Source: Burkholderiales bacterium
GTDB lineage: Bacteria > Pseudomonadota > Gammaproteobacteria > Burkholderiales > Burkholderiaceae_C
DNA: 35,059 nucleotides
Reading direction: 5' to 3'
Assembly: GCA_947372225.1 (NCBI GenBank)
Contig: CANBSV010000018.1
Span: 1 to 35,059 of the forward strand
Below, piece after piece: positions 22,068 to 32,398 of this stretch (positions are counted from its first letter, which is position 1; the number at the start of each line of letters is the position of its first letter). Under the pieces are notes generated by a model, which worked only from the letters and a program-made list of their open reading frames with translations, was not told the DNA's origin and searched no databases. The position numbers and the translations under genes were made by a program.

Positions 22068-24473
22068 TCAACGCCGGGTCTGCAGCTTGGCGAAAGCCGC
22101 AGCCATCGCCCCGCCTGACGGTGCCGCCGCTGGCGCCGGGGCCGATCGGCTCGCGGGCCTGTCAATGCGCGGACCCCGTGAATCGCGCTGGCCGGCCGGC
22201 GCGGCGCGCTCACCAACCACCGCATCGAGCTTCATCGTGAGCGAAATGCGCTGGCGAGACAGGTCCACCTCGAGCACCTTGAGGCGCACCACATCGCCGG
22301 TCTTGACCACCTCGCGCGCATCGCTGACGAACTTGTGGGCAAGCTGGCTGACGTGGATCAAGCCGTCCTGATGCACACCCAGATCGACAAAGGCGCCGAA
22401 CTGCGCCACGTTGCTGATGGTGCCTTCGAGCGTCATGCCAGGCTTCAGGTCCTTGATGTCTTCGATGCCGTCGGCCAGACGCGCCACCTTGAAGTCAGGG
22501 CGCGGATCGCGGCCGGGCTTTTCGAGTTCGGCCAGGATGTCCTTGACGGTGATCGCGCCAAAGCGTTCGTCAGCGAAAGCCTCGGGCCGCAGCGCCCGGA
22601 TCACATCGCTGTGTCCCATGACCTCGGCGGCCGGCTTGTTCACCGAGGCCAGGATGCGCTCCACCACCGGATAGGTTTCCGGATGGACACCGGATTGGTC
22701 CAGCGGGTTGTCGCCGTCGCGCACGCGCAAAAAGCCCGCGCTTTGCTCGAAGGTCTTGGCGCCCAGCCCGGCCACATCCAGCAGCTGCTTGCGGTTGCGA
22801 AAGGCGCCATGCGCATCGCGCCAGCGCACGATGCTGGTGGCCACCGCAGCACTCAGCCCCGACACGCGCGACAGCAGCGGCGCCGAGGCGGTGTTCACAT
22901 CGACGCCCACCGAGTTCACGCAGTCTTCGATCACCGCGTTGAGGCTCTTGGCCAGATCACTCTGGTTGACGTCGTGCTGGTACTGGCCCACGCCGATGCT
23001 TTTGGGTTCGATCTTCACCAGCTCGGCCAGCGGGTCCTGCAGCCGCCGCGCGATGCTCACCGCGCCGCGCAGGCTCACGTCCAGATCGGGCAGCTCCTTG
23101 CTGGCGTATTCACTGGCGCTGTAGACCGAGGCACCGGCCTCGCTCACCACCACCTTCTGGATGGCTCGTGGCGCATCGGTGCCCGACAGCATTTGCAGCC
23201 GCTGGATCAACTCGGCGGCCAATTTGTCGGTCTCGCGGCTGCCGGTGCCGTTGCCGATGGCCACCAGATCGACGCCGTGCGCCTGGCACAGGCGGCCCAG
23301 CGCGTGCAACGAGCCTTCCCAGTCGCGGCGCGGTTCGAGCGGGTAGATGGTTTCGGTGGCCAGGACGCGGCCGGTGGCGTCGACCACCGCCACCTTGCAG
23401 CCGGTGCGTATGCCCGGATCCAGCCCCATCACCACGCGCGGGCCGGCCGGTGCCGCCAGCAACAGGTCGCGCAGGTTCTCTGCGAACACCTTGATCGCCA
23501 CGCGCTCGGCCTCTTCACGCAGACGGGCGAACAAGTCGCGCTCGAGGCTCAGGCTCAGCTTGACCTTCCAGCACCAGGTGATGCACTTGCGAATCAGGTC
23601 GTCGGCCGGGCGCTTGGCGTGACTCCATCCGAGGTGCACTGCGATGCGCCCCTCAGCCATCGACACCACAGGCGCCGGCTTGCCGGTGGCCGTGGCGGCC
23701 GCCCCCGGCGCTTCGTCGCCATGCACCAGCTTCGCGTCAAGCAGTTCGAGCGCGCGGCCGCGAAACACTGCCAGCGCGCGGTGCGACGGCACGTTTCGGA
23801 TCGGCTCGGCGTAGTCGAAGTAATCGCGGAATTTAGCCACGTCGGGGTGGTTGGCGTCCTTGCCCTCGAGCAAGCGGCTTTGCAGTCGACCGTCCTCCCA
23901 GAGCCATTCGCGCAGGCGGCCCACCAGCACCGCGTCTTCGGCCCAGCGCTCGGCCAGGATGTCGCGCACGCCATCGAGCACGGCCAGCGCATCGGCAAAA
24001 CCGGCCTCGGCCAGCGCGGCAGCGCCGCCGTCAAAGCCCGCCACAAACGCCGTGGCCTCGATCAGTGGATCAAGCGTCGGATCGAAAAACAACCGATCGG
24101 CCAGCGGTTCGATGCCGGCTTCGCGGGCGATCATGGCTTTGGTGCGACGTTTTTGCTTGAACGGCAAATAGAGGTCTTCGAGCTCCTGCTTGGTAGGCGC
24201 AGCCTCGATCGCGGCGCGCAGCGCCGGGGTGAGCTTGCCCTGCTCTTCGATGCTCTTGAGCACGGCCGCGCGGCGCTCGGACAACTCGCGCAGGTACGCC
24301 AAGCGTGACTCCAGTTCACGCAGTTGGATGTCGTCGAGGTTGCCGGTCACTTCCTTGCGGTAGCGGGCGATGAAGGGCACCGTGGCGCCGCCGTCGAGCA
24401 ACTCGACCGCGGCATGGATCTGGGCCGGCCGAACCTTCAGTTCGGCGGCAATTTGAAGCAGGATGGGGTTCAA
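22068..24473 (-). CDS. tex: Tex-family RNA-binding transcription accessory protein
   Basis: This 801-residue cytoplasmic nucleic-acid-binding protein is related to yeast Spt6. The N-terminal Tex region (about 1-200) includes ATVPFIARYRKEVTGNLDD. A YqgF/RNase H-like domain begins near VMGLDPGIRTGCKVAVVD. Helix-hairpin-helix motifs follow (NTASAPLLSRVSGL, LLDVAGLGAKTFEQ). An S1 RNA-binding domain is near the C-terminus (LEGTISNVAQFGAFVDLGV). A low-complexity Arg/Pro/Ala tail ends it. I chose the TTG at 24473, giving (M)NPILLQIAAEL, the usual start, about ten bases after AGGGG; no ATG sits nearby. The frame extends upstream to 24686, but that overlaps the flavoprotein gene. It lies 71 bases after that gene. 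Confidence 0.95.
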   Translation of the reverse strand: MNPILLQIAAELKVRPAQIHAAVELLDGGATVPFIARYRKEVTGNLDDIQLRELESRLAYLRELSERRAAVLKSIEEQGKLTPALRAAIEAAPTKQELEDLYLPFKQKRRTKAMIAREAGIEPLADRLFFDPTLDPLIEATAFVAGFDGGAAALAEAGFADALAVLDGVRDILAERWAEDAVLVGRLREWLWEDGRLQSRLLEGKDANHPDVAKFRDYFDYAEPIRNVPSHRALAVFRGRALELLDAKLVHGDEAPGAAATATGKPAPVVSMAEGRIAVHLGWSHAKRPADDLIRKCITWCWKVKLSLSLERDLFARLREEAERVAIKVFAENLRDLLLAAPAGPRVVMGLDPGIRTGCKVAVVDATGRVLATETIYPLEPRRDWEGSLHALGRLCQAHGVDLVAIGNGTGSRETDKLAAELIQRLQMLSGTDAPRAIQKVVVSEAGASVYSASEYASKELPDLDVSLRGAVSIARRLQDPLAELVKIEPKSIGVGQYQHDVNQSDLAKSLNAVIEDCVNSVGVDVNTASAPLLSRVSGLSAAVATSIVRWRDAHGAFRNRKQLLDVAGLGAKTFEQSAGFLRVRDGDNPLDQSGVHPETYPVVERILASVNKPAAEVMGHSDVIRALRPEAFADERFGAITVKDILAELEKPGRDPRPDFKVARLADGIEDIKDLKPGMTLEGTISNVAQFGAFVDLGVHQDGLIHVSQLAHKFVSDAREVVKTGDVVRLKVLEVDLSRQRISLTMKLDAVVGERAAPAGQRDSRGPRIDRPASRSAPAPAAAPSGGAMAAAFAKLQTRR

Positions 24474-24544
24474 GGCAGGCGGCCCCTGACCGGGGCGAAA
24501 GAAGCGCAACAGCGAGTGATCGGCAGGCCCGAAAGGCAGGCCCG

Positions 24545-25855
24545 CTACGGGGCGGCGCAGTGTGCCACAGGGGTGCGGCCGGCCCACCGCAACACGCCTT
24601 GGCCGGCGCGCACGCCGCTGGCCAGACAGGCGGTGAGCAGATAGCCGCCGGTGGGCGCCTCCCAGTCGAGCATCTCGCCCGCGCAAAACGCACCCGGCAG
24701 CACCTTGAGCATCAGTCCTTCATCAAGCGCGTCGAAGCGCACGCCGCCTGCGCTGCTGATGGCCTCGTCGATCGGCCGGGCCGCGCTCACGACCAGCGGC
24801 AGCGCCTTGAGTGCCGCCGCCAGTTGATCTGCATCGGCCATCACCTCGCGCGGCGCCAGCTCGCGCAGCAGCGCGGCCTTCACGCCGTCGATGCCCAGCC
24901 GCGACTTCAGGTGCGTTGCCAATGACCGCGAGCCACGCGGGTGCGCCACTTCGCGCGCCACCCACTCGGCGCTGCGACCCGGCAGCAAGTCGACGAGGGC
25001 TTGCGCGTGACCTTGCTGCGCCAGCGCATCGCGCAGCGTGGCGGACGCCGCGTAGATGAGACTGCCTTCCACGCCGCCGTCGGTGACGACGAACTCGCCG
25101 GCCTGCTCAAACACGCGACCGTCGGGCGCAACACAACGCAACGACACGTTCTTGACCGGCGCGCCGGCGTTGCGGCCGCGGAAGTGCTCGCTCCAGCCCG
25201 GTTGCCTCACGCCCTGGGCATCGGCGTGCGTCACATCGAAGCCGCAGTTGGACGCAACCAGCGGCGCCACGTCGGCCCCACGCGCTGCGAGCCACGGCAC
25301 CCACGCGCCGTCGGATCCCAGACGCGCCCAACTCGCGCCGCCCAAAGCGAACACGACAGCGTCGGCTCGCACCGTGAGCGGGCCTTGAGGACTATCGAAG
25401 GCCAGCGCGTGCCGGCTGGGGCCCGTCTCATCGACCGCCCATCCCCGGCAGCGGTGACGCTGATGAAAGCGCACCCCCAGAGCGCGCAGCCGGTGCAACC
25501 AGGCGCGCAGCAGCGGTGCGGCCTTCAAGTCGACAGGAAACACGCGCCCCGAGCTGCCCACAAAGGTGTCCACGCCCAAGCCCTGTGCCCACGCGCGAAG
25601 CTCGGGCGGACCGAACTCGAGAAGCATCGGCTCGATCACCTCGCGCCGCGCGCCATAGCGGCCGGCAAATGCGTCGGCGCCTTCCGAGTGCGTGAGGTTC
25701 AGGCCGCCCTTGCCTGCCAGCAGGAATTTGCGCCCCACCGAGGGCATCGCGTCGTACACATCGACCGGCACCGAAGCGCGCGCCAGCACTTCGGCGGCCA
25801 TCAGTCCCGCAGGCCCGCCACCGACGATGGCCACGGAAAACCTGTCAGCAGGCAT
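24545..25855 (-). CDS. HI0933/BaiN-like flavoprotein (NAD(P)/FAD-dependent oxidoreductase)
   Basis: This 436-residue protein of the HI0933 family binds FAD through SVAIVGGGPAGLMAAEVLA at its N-terminus. The family signature GRKFLLAGKGGLNLTHSE near residue 45 is clear. The middle contains a FALGGASWARLGSDGAW segment. The C-terminus carries the second FAD contact, AGEMLDWEAPTGGYLL. Its physiological substrate is not known for this subgroup; some relatives reduce bile-acid-type enones. The ATG at 25855 gives the family start; its ribosome binding site is weak. It is upstream of tex on the same strand and may be cotranscribed with it. Confidence 0.9.
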   Translation of the reverse strand: MPADRFSVAIVGGGPAGLMAAEVLARASVPVDVYDAMPSVGRKFLLAGKGGLNLTHSEGADAFAGRYGARREVIEPMLLEFGPPELRAWAQGLGVDTFVGSSGRVFPVDLKAAPLLRAWLHRLRALGVRFHQRHRCRGWAVDETGPSRHALAFDSPQGPLTVRADAVVFALGGASWARLGSDGAWVPWLAARGADVAPLVASNCGFDVTHADAQGVRQPGWSEHFRGRNAGAPVKNVSLRCVAPDGRVFEQAGEFVVTDGGVEGSLIYAASATLRDALAQQGHAQALVDLLPGRSAEWVAREVAHPRGSRSLATHLKSRLGIDGVKAALLRELAPREVMADADQLAAALKALPLVVSAARPIDEAISSAGGVRFDALDEGLMLKVLPGAFCAGEMLDWEAPTGGYLLTACLASGVRAGQGVLRWAGRTPVAHCAAP

Positions 25856-26192
25856 CAACTCAGACAAACGGCAGCACCCGGAAAAAGCGCGGGAACCATC
25901 GCCCCGCAGCGCAAGCAGCATAGGGCACGCAGCCGCGAAGCCCGAAGCGGTGAGCTCCCGCCCGGACGGGCGTCGCGCGGCGCCACACGGATGAACAGCG
26001 ACGGGTGGGCGCGCTCTGCACTGGACCACGTCAATCGCTGGACAAGCGTTGTGCTGATCGGGTTATTCCGGCGTTTAACCCGGGGAGCTCCCCCCTACGA
26101 TGACTTCAGCGCTCAAGCCGTGCAGTAGGGACTTGACGTGGTAGCGCCACTTGCGGGCAGTCCAGCCGCACCCACGAGAAGGAGACACACAA
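25856..26192. promoter_or_regulatory. Divergent intergenic region before the PAS-PAS signalling gene
   Basis: No gene is seen in this stretch of about 340 bases. On the plus strand there is a perfect palindrome GGGGAGCTCCCC at 26082-26093, just after a GGGTTA/TAACCC inverted repeat (26060-26065 and 26076-26081). TACGAT at 26096-26101 is a fair -10 box, with TTTAAC as a poor -35. A strong ribosome binding site GAAGGAGA at 26178-26185 serves the signalling gene. The palindrome could be an operator, but this is inference from symmetry. Confidence 0.4.
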
Positions 26193-27419
26193 ATGACTGC
26201 AGTCCTGAGCCGAATCTTCGGCACAAAAAAGGAACAAGACCCATCCGCATCGCTGCTCGCCGAAGCCCTTGAACGCGAAGCGTTGCTTCAAGAGCACTTG
26301 GACGATGCGAATGAGCAACTCGAGTCGGTGCAAACGCGCTTCGACCTGATCCGCATGGCCACCGCCGACGGAACCTGGGACATGGTGGTGAACCACGATG
26401 ACCCCTCCAACCCCAACAACCCTTTCTGGTGGTCGGACCAGTTCCGTCGTCTGCTGGGCTTTCGCAACGAACACGACTTCCCCAACGTGCTGTCGAGCTG
26501 GGCGACCCGGCTGCACCCCGACGACCGGGACGCCACCATGGCCGCTTTCGGCAAGCACCTGTCCGACCGGAGTGGCCGCACCCCCTACGACGTGACCTAC
26601 CGACTGGCGGTCAAGAACGGCGAATACCGCTGGTTCCGTGCTCGAGGTGAAACCTTGCGTGCAGGCGATGGCACCGCGCTGCGCGTGGCGGGCTCACTCA
26701 CCGACATCCACGACGCACGCACCCGGGAGCTGATGCTCGACACGCTGCTCACGCGATTTGACCTCGCCCGCGAAATGCTGCAGGACGGCCTGTGGGACAT
26801 GGAAGTGCTGGCCGGCGACACGGTGAACCCGAAAAACCCCTTCTGGTGGTCCGACCAGTTCCGCCGCCTGCTGGGCTTTGAGACCGTCGCCGAGTTCCCA
26901 GACGTGCTCGAGAGCTGGGCCTCGCGGTTGCATCCCGATGATGCCGAGCGGGTGGTGAAGGCGTTTGGCGCGCACATCAACGACCGCAGCGGCCACACGC
27001 CCTACGACATCGAGTACCGCTTGCGCTGCAAGGACGACAACTACCGCTGGTTCCGCGCGCGGGGCCAGACCAAGCGGCTTCCAGACGGCACACCGGTTCG
27101 GGTGGTCGGCGCACTGGCCGACATCTCGCTGCAAAAGCACGAAGAAGAAAACCAGCGCCTGGCTGCCGAAAACAATGCCTTCATGGACAACTCTCTCAAG
27201 AGCATTGGCGACATCGTCGGGTCCATCCAGAAAGTGGCGCACCAGACCAACCTGCTGGCGTTGAATGCCTCGGTCGAAGCGGCCCGTGCCGGCACGGCTG
27301 GCCGTGGCTTTGCGGTGGTGGCCGATGAAATCCGCACGTTGGCCCATCAGGTCCACAGCGCGACAGGCCAAATCGTGTCCATCCAGACCAGCCTGACCGA
27401 CCGGCGCAACCGCAAGTAA
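26193..27419 (+). CDS. Soluble tandem-PAS protein with minimal methyl-accepting chemotaxis tip
   Basis: This 408-residue protein has no membrane segment or signal peptide, so it should be cytoplasmic. A short coiled coil (about 22-48) precedes two PAS_3-type sensor repeats at about 50-188 and 189-327. The repeats share NPFWWSDQFRRLLGF, SWA(T/S)RLHPDD, DRSG(R/H)TPYD and YRWFRARG almost unchanged. The last 80 residues carry the chemoreceptor hairpin tip QTNLLALNASVEAARAG and GRGFAVVADEIRTLA, which in the family contacts CheA and CheW. The helical arms are much shorter than in ordinary receptors, with little room for methylation sites. The ATG at 26193 follows GAAGGAGA; an upstream in-frame start at 26151 lacks support. 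No che genes are adjacent. The PAS ligand is unknown. Confidence 0.9.
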   Translation: MTAVLSRIFGTKKEQDPSASLLAEALEREALLQEHLDDANEQLESVQTRFDLIRMATADGTWDMVVNHDDPSNPNNPFWWSDQFRRLLGFRNEHDFPNVLSSWATRLHPDDRDATMAAFGKHLSDRSGRTPYDVTYRLAVKNGEYRWFRARGETLRAGDGTALRVAGSLTDIHDARTRELMLDTLLTRFDLAREMLQDGLWDMEVLAGDTVNPKNPFWWSDQFRRLLGFETVAEFPDVLESWASRLHPDDAERVVKAFGAHINDRSGHTPYDIEYRLRCKDDNYRWFRARGQTKRLPDGTPVRVVGALADISLQKHEEENQRLAAENNAFMDNSLKSIGDIVGSIQKVAHQTNLLALNASVEAARAGTAGRGFAVVADEIRTLAHQVHSATGQIVSIQTSLTDRRNRK

Positions 27420-27434
27420 AACGACCTCAACGCC

Positions 27435-27458
27435 ACCGCAGCCGGCAACGGCTGCGGT
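27435..27458. terminator. Hairpin between convergent signalling and thioesterase genes
   Basis: ACCGCAGCC (27435-27443) pairs with GGCTGCGGT (27450-27458) around a 6-base loop. It lies just after the PAS gene stop and touches the thioesterase stop. There is no T run on either side, so it may be a weak bidirectional terminator or only an end-of-transcript stabiliser. Confidence 0.4.
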
Positions 27459-27904
27459 CAATTGCCGCCAGCGGCCCTCAAGCGACGGCTGTCTTGCGCC
27501 GGGCGCGTGAGGTACTTGAAGCTGCCCGTGGCTTGAGCGAGCAGCACGCCGGCCTCGTTGAACAACGAGGCCTCGCAAAACGCCAGCGTGGGCGTGCGCG
27601 ACAGCACCCGACCGCGCGCCGTCAGGCGTCCTTCGGCGGGGCGCATGAAGGTGGTTTTCATCTCGATGGTGATCACGCCACGGCCCAGCGTGGCTGGCGC
27701 GGCATCCATCGGCACGTCGGCGCTGCGCGCTGCATGTGCCATGGTCACGTCGAGCAGCGTCATGGTGATGCCACCGTGCGCCATGTGCAGCGAGTTGTGC
27801 TGATCGGCACGCAGCGGCAGCGCGATCTCGGCCTCGCCGCCTTGCATGCGCAGCAACTCGAAGCCCATGGCCTGCACGAACGGGATCAACACCGGAAATT
27901 CCAT
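27458..27904 (-). CDS. PaaI-type hotdog-fold acyl-CoA thioesterase
   Basis: This 148-residue protein has the single hotdog domain of the PaaI/YdiI thioesterases, which release CoA from acyl-CoA or aryl-CoA esters. The family helix motif reads HNSLHMAHGGITMTLLDVTM at about residues 36-55, with HGG and the Asp expected at the active site. The beta strands RGVITIEMKTTFMRP and GRLTARGRVL follow. I chose the ATG at 27904, which gives MEFPVLIPFV; an upstream extension would overlap the peptidase gene. It starts four bases after the stop of the M3 peptidase gene, so the two are cotranscribed. The acyl group is unknown. Confidence 0.88.
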   Translation of the reverse strand: MEFPVLIPFVQAMGFELLRMQGGEAEIALPLRADQHNSLHMAHGGITMTLLDVTMAHAARSADVPMDAAPATLGRGVITIEMKTTFMRPAEGRLTARGRVLSRTPTLAFCEASLFNEAGVLLAQATGSFKYLTRPAQDSRRLRAAGGN

Positions 27905-27908
27905 CGCG

Positions 27909-29948
27909 CTATTTTCCCAGCGACTCGAAGAAGGCGCGGCTGTCGGTGTCGCGGCCCAGAAATCGCCGCAGCAACTCCTCCGGCGCCACCTGGCCGCCTT
28001 GCTCGAGCACCGTCTCGCGGTAGCGTCGGCCCACCTGCACATCGAGCCGGTCGGCCGCGAAGGCGGTTCGCAAGTCCTCGGCGATCACCAGGCTCCACAG
28101 GTAGCCGTAGTAGCCGGCCGCGTAGCCGCTGGCGATGTGCTCGAAGCCGGCCGGAAACCGCGTGCCGCTCACGCTGCCCAGCGGCGTGTCGGCCTCCATG
28201 CGCGTCCACAGCGCCAGCGGTTCGGTGCTGTCGCGTCCATGCAGCGCCAGGTCGTAGCGGGCATACAGGTGCTGGCGCGAAAACTGGATGCCTTTGCCGA
28301 AGTCGCGCGCGGCCAGTGCCCGGGCCAGCCGCTCGGCAGACAGCACCGGGCAGGACCGGCACAGCGGCGCCATCAGCGCGAGCACCTGCGGGTCGTAGGC
28401 CCAGTCCTCGAGCATCTGCGAGGGGGCTTCCACGAAGTCCAGAGGCACGTTGGTGCCGCCTTGTGCGGCGTAGCGCGTGTTCGACAGCAGCGAATGCAGC
28501 GCATGGCCGAATTCGTGCAGCAAGGTTTCGAGTTCGTCGAGCGTCAGCCCCTGGCGGTTGAAGTTGACGACCAGCGCGGCTGCGGGGCGCCGTGCGGCCA
28601 GCGTGGACGCATTGCGAAAGCTCCACACCGCCGCGTGGTTGAACTTGTCGGCGCGCGGATACAGATCGACGAACAACGTGCCCAGCAGCGCCTTGGTGCG
28701 CGTGTCGGTGACCGAGTAGCCGCGCGCATCGCGATGCCACAGCGCCTGGCGCTGCGCCAGCGGCTCGACCGACACGCCCAGCAGACGAGCGGCCAGCGCG
28801 AACGCCAGACGCAAGCTGGCTTCGGGCGGCAGGTACGCCCGGAACTGCTCCTGATCGACTGCGTAACGGGCGCGGCGCAGCCGTTCGGAATAGAACGCCA
28901 CGTCCCAGCGCTGGATCACCGTGTCGTCGATGGACTGGTGCAGGTGCCGGGCCTTCTCGGCGCGCAACTCGGCCAGATCGGACAGCTCGCGCTGCCGCAC
29001 GGCGTCCTTCACTGTGACGAGAAACGATTGCGCCTGCGACTCACTGCGCACCATGCGCCGACGCAGCACGAAGTCGGCGTAGGACTCAAAGCCGAACTGC
29101 TGCGCCAGCTCACGCCTCGCCCGCGCCAGCGCGGCCAGCGTCTGGATGTTCTCGGGGCCGCCTTGTGACATGAAGGCACGCCACATGCGCTCGCGCGTGG
29201 CCGCCCGGGTCGCGTTATCGAGCAGCGGAAACACCGTGGCTTGCGCCAGATCCAGCCGGAATCGCCCCTGAGCGTCGCGTGGAGCGTGCCGCCACACATC
29301 GCCCGGCACACCGTCAAGTTCGGCCGCCGTGAACGACAGCCGGGTGCGGTCCTCACGCAGCCGGCGCTCGAAGCGCTGGGTGAGCCCCGTGATGTCCTCG
29401 CGCAGCCCACGCACGCGCTGCTGGCGATCGACTGGCAGCGCCACACCGGCGTCTTCGAAATCGTCGAGCACCTCGCGCAGGTAGCGCCGGTCGATGTCGT
29501 CGGCCGGGTTGACCTGCTGCAGCCGTGCGTGGATCGGCGCATCCTGCAAAAAGCGCGCGACGAACGCGTCGTGCTCGCGCTCGCAGGCATCGGCCGCGTC
29601 ACGGATCGCCTTGCGCGGGCTGACCGCCGCCAACAAACCCAACGGCCCGAGCGTGTCTTCCTCGCGCCGGGTCATGGCATCGAATTCGGCGAGCAACGCG
29701 ACCGTGGGTGGCTCGCTGCCCTGGGCCAGACGGGCTTGCACTCGACGCAAGTCGGCCAGCATCGCGGCGCAATCCGCAGCCACGGCCGCAGCGCTGCGTG
29801 GCACCGAGAAGACGAACGCCGCGGCATCTCGCGGCGAGCCAGCGCCCTCAGCGGCGTGCGCGATCGGAATGCACGCCAGCCCCGCGCTCAGCGCGACCGC
29901 CAGCGACCGCAGGCTGCTCGTCAGCTGCCGGACCGTCAGAACGGGCAC
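27909..29948 (-). CDS. M3-family zinc metallopeptidase, probably exported
   Basis: This peptidase of about 679 residues belongs to the thimet oligopeptidase/Dcp group, which cleaves short peptides. The zinc motif HEFGH lies at residues 478-482 with this start. The third zinc ligand region, EAPSQMLEDWAYD, follows about 25 residues later. The C-terminal substrate loop FPAGFEHIASGYAAGYYGYLW is also typical. The N-terminus reads as a Sec signal peptide: a basic stretch, a hydrophobic core LAVALSAGLACIPIA, then a likely AHA cleavage site. No ATG fits. I used the GTG at 29948; GTG at 29969 or slightly upstream is equally possible, and no start has a good ribosome binding site. The gene lies between the Dabb gene and the thioesterase on the same strand. 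Confidence 0.9.
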   Translation of the reverse strand: MPVLTVRQLTSSLRSLAVALSAGLACIPIAHAAEGAGSPRDAAAFVFSVPRSAAAVAADCAAMLADLRRVQARLAQGSEPPTVALLAEFDAMTRREEDTLGPLGLLAAVSPRKAIRDAADACEREHDAFVARFLQDAPIHARLQQVNPADDIDRRYLREVLDDFEDAGVALPVDRQQRVRGLREDITGLTQRFERRLREDRTRLSFTAAELDGVPGDVWRHAPRDAQGRFRLDLAQATVFPLLDNATRAATRERMWRAFMSQGGPENIQTLAALARARRELAQQFGFESYADFVLRRRMVRSESQAQSFLVTVKDAVRQRELSDLAELRAEKARHLHQSIDDTVIQRWDVAFYSERLRRARYAVDQEQFRAYLPPEASLRLAFALAARLLGVSVEPLAQRQALWHRDARGYSVTDTRTKALLGTLFVDLYPRADKFNHAAVWSFRNASTLAARRPAAALVVNFNRQGLTLDELETLLHEFGHALHSLLSNTRYAAQGGTNVPLDFVEAPSQMLEDWAYDPQVLALMAPLCRSCPVLSAERLARALAARDFGKGIQFSRQHLYARYDLALHGRDSTEPLALWTRMEADTPLGSVSGTRFPAGFEHIASGYAAGYYGYLWSLVIAEDLRTAFAADRLDVQVGRRYRETVLEQGGQVAPEELLRRFLGRDTDSRAFFESLGK

Positions 29949-29998
29949 CGATCGCAGTGCTGCGTCCACGCGCAGCACACCGAGTTCCACCCGATGGA

Positions 29999-30301
29999 TC
30001 AAAGCGCGCCGGCCGAGGTGTCGAAGTCGAAATCGAGCACGTGGCGCGAGGCCCGCATGGCGCCGAGCTGCACGGCGATTTCCTTGTGGTGCGGATGGTT
30101 CTGGTAGGCCTCGAGCTGTGCGACATCGGTGTAGGCCGACACCAGCACCACGTCGACATTGGCTTCGAGGCCCTCGCGACGGATGCCCACATCGAACTCG
30201 ACGATGCCCGGCACCAGATTCGCGCAGGAATCCAGCAGCGCCTTGAAGCGCGGGGCATCGGCCGGCTGGTGCAGGCTCCACATGACGATGTGACGGATCA
30301 T
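29999..30301 (-). CDS. Dabb-domain (stress-responsive A/B barrel) protein
   Basis: This 100-residue protein is a single dimeric alpha-beta barrel domain. It starts with the usual MIRHIVMWSL, followed by FKALLDSCANLVPGI and the C-terminal AYQNHPHHKEIAVQL. Members are small cytoplasmic proteins, and most have no known reaction; some relatives are cyclases or degrade small molecules. The ATG at 30301 is the clear start. It is the first gene of a minus-strand unit with the M3 peptidase and the thioesterase, and diverges from selO over 137 bases. Confidence 0.88.
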   Translation of the reverse strand: MIRHIVMWSLHQPADAPRFKALLDSCANLVPGIVEFDVGIRREGLEANVDVVLVSAYTDVAQLEAYQNHPHHKEIAVQLGAMRASRHVLDFDFDTSAGAL

Positions 30302-30438
30302 TCGGTTCGGTCCTTGACGGTGCAGTGGCAGGTGACGGCACGCGACGCCCGCGGGTGGGCCGCGTCACGGTGGAAGTGCGTGAGCGTAGCAAGGCCCCAC
30401 GACAGGGCTGTTTCCGGTCGGTGAATACACTGCCCGCC

Positions 30439-31950
<1,512 letters not shown>

Positions 31951-31974
31951 ACAATCGAGCCGGAGCCGCCTGAC

Positions 31975-32385
31975 ATGACCGACGACAAGCCCCGCGAAAT
32001 CCGCAAGACCGACGCCGAGTGGCGCGCGCAACTCGACGCCGAGCAGTACGCGGTCGCCCGTCAGGGCGGCACCGAACGCGCCTTCACCGGCAAGTACTGG
32101 GACCACTTCGAGCCCGGCAGCTACCACTGCATCGGCTGCGGAACACCGCTGTTCGCGGCCGGCAGCAAGTTCGACGCGGGCTGCGGCTGGCCGAGTTATG
32201 CGGAACCGATCAACGCCACGGTCGTCGAACGGCTGGTCGATCGCAGCCACGGCATGGTGCGCATCGAGGTGCGCTGCAACCGCTGCGGCTCGCACCTGGG
32301 GCATGTGTTCAACGACGGGCCGGCGCCGACCGGCGAGCGCTTTTGCATCAATTCGGCTTCGATCGATTTCAAGTCACCGGACTGA
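31975..32385 (+). CDS. msrB: Peptide-methionine (R)-S-oxide reductase
   Basis: This 136-residue enzyme reduces the R-sulfoxide of methionine in damaged proteins, using thioredoxin. Two zinc-binding CxxC pairs are present, in YHCIGCGTPLF and VRCNRCGSHLGHVF. The catalytic cysteine is in RFCINSASI near the C-terminus. GCGWPSY lies in the substrate region. No signal peptide is seen, so it is cytoplasmic. A GGAG ribosome binding site lies in the 24-base gap after selO, so the two genes should be cotranscribed. Confidence 0.98.
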   Translation: MTDDKPREIRKTDAEWRAQLDAEQYAVARQGGTERAFTGKYWDHFEPGSYHCIGCGTPLFAAGSKFDAGCGWPSYAEPINATVVERLVDRSHGMVRIEVRCNRCGSHLGHVFNDGPAPTGERFCINSASIDFKSPD

Positions 32386-32398
32386 CTGGCGTGCGCCC

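Noticed and set aside
21956..22225. N-terminal extension of thrS to 22225
   Set aside because: It would read through a perfect palindrome and the end of tex; the ATG at 21955 has a ribosome binding site and gives the family N-terminus.
22335..24308. A 657-codon plus-strand frame opposite tex
   Set aside because: It is an antisense shadow; the tex domains are clear on the other strand.
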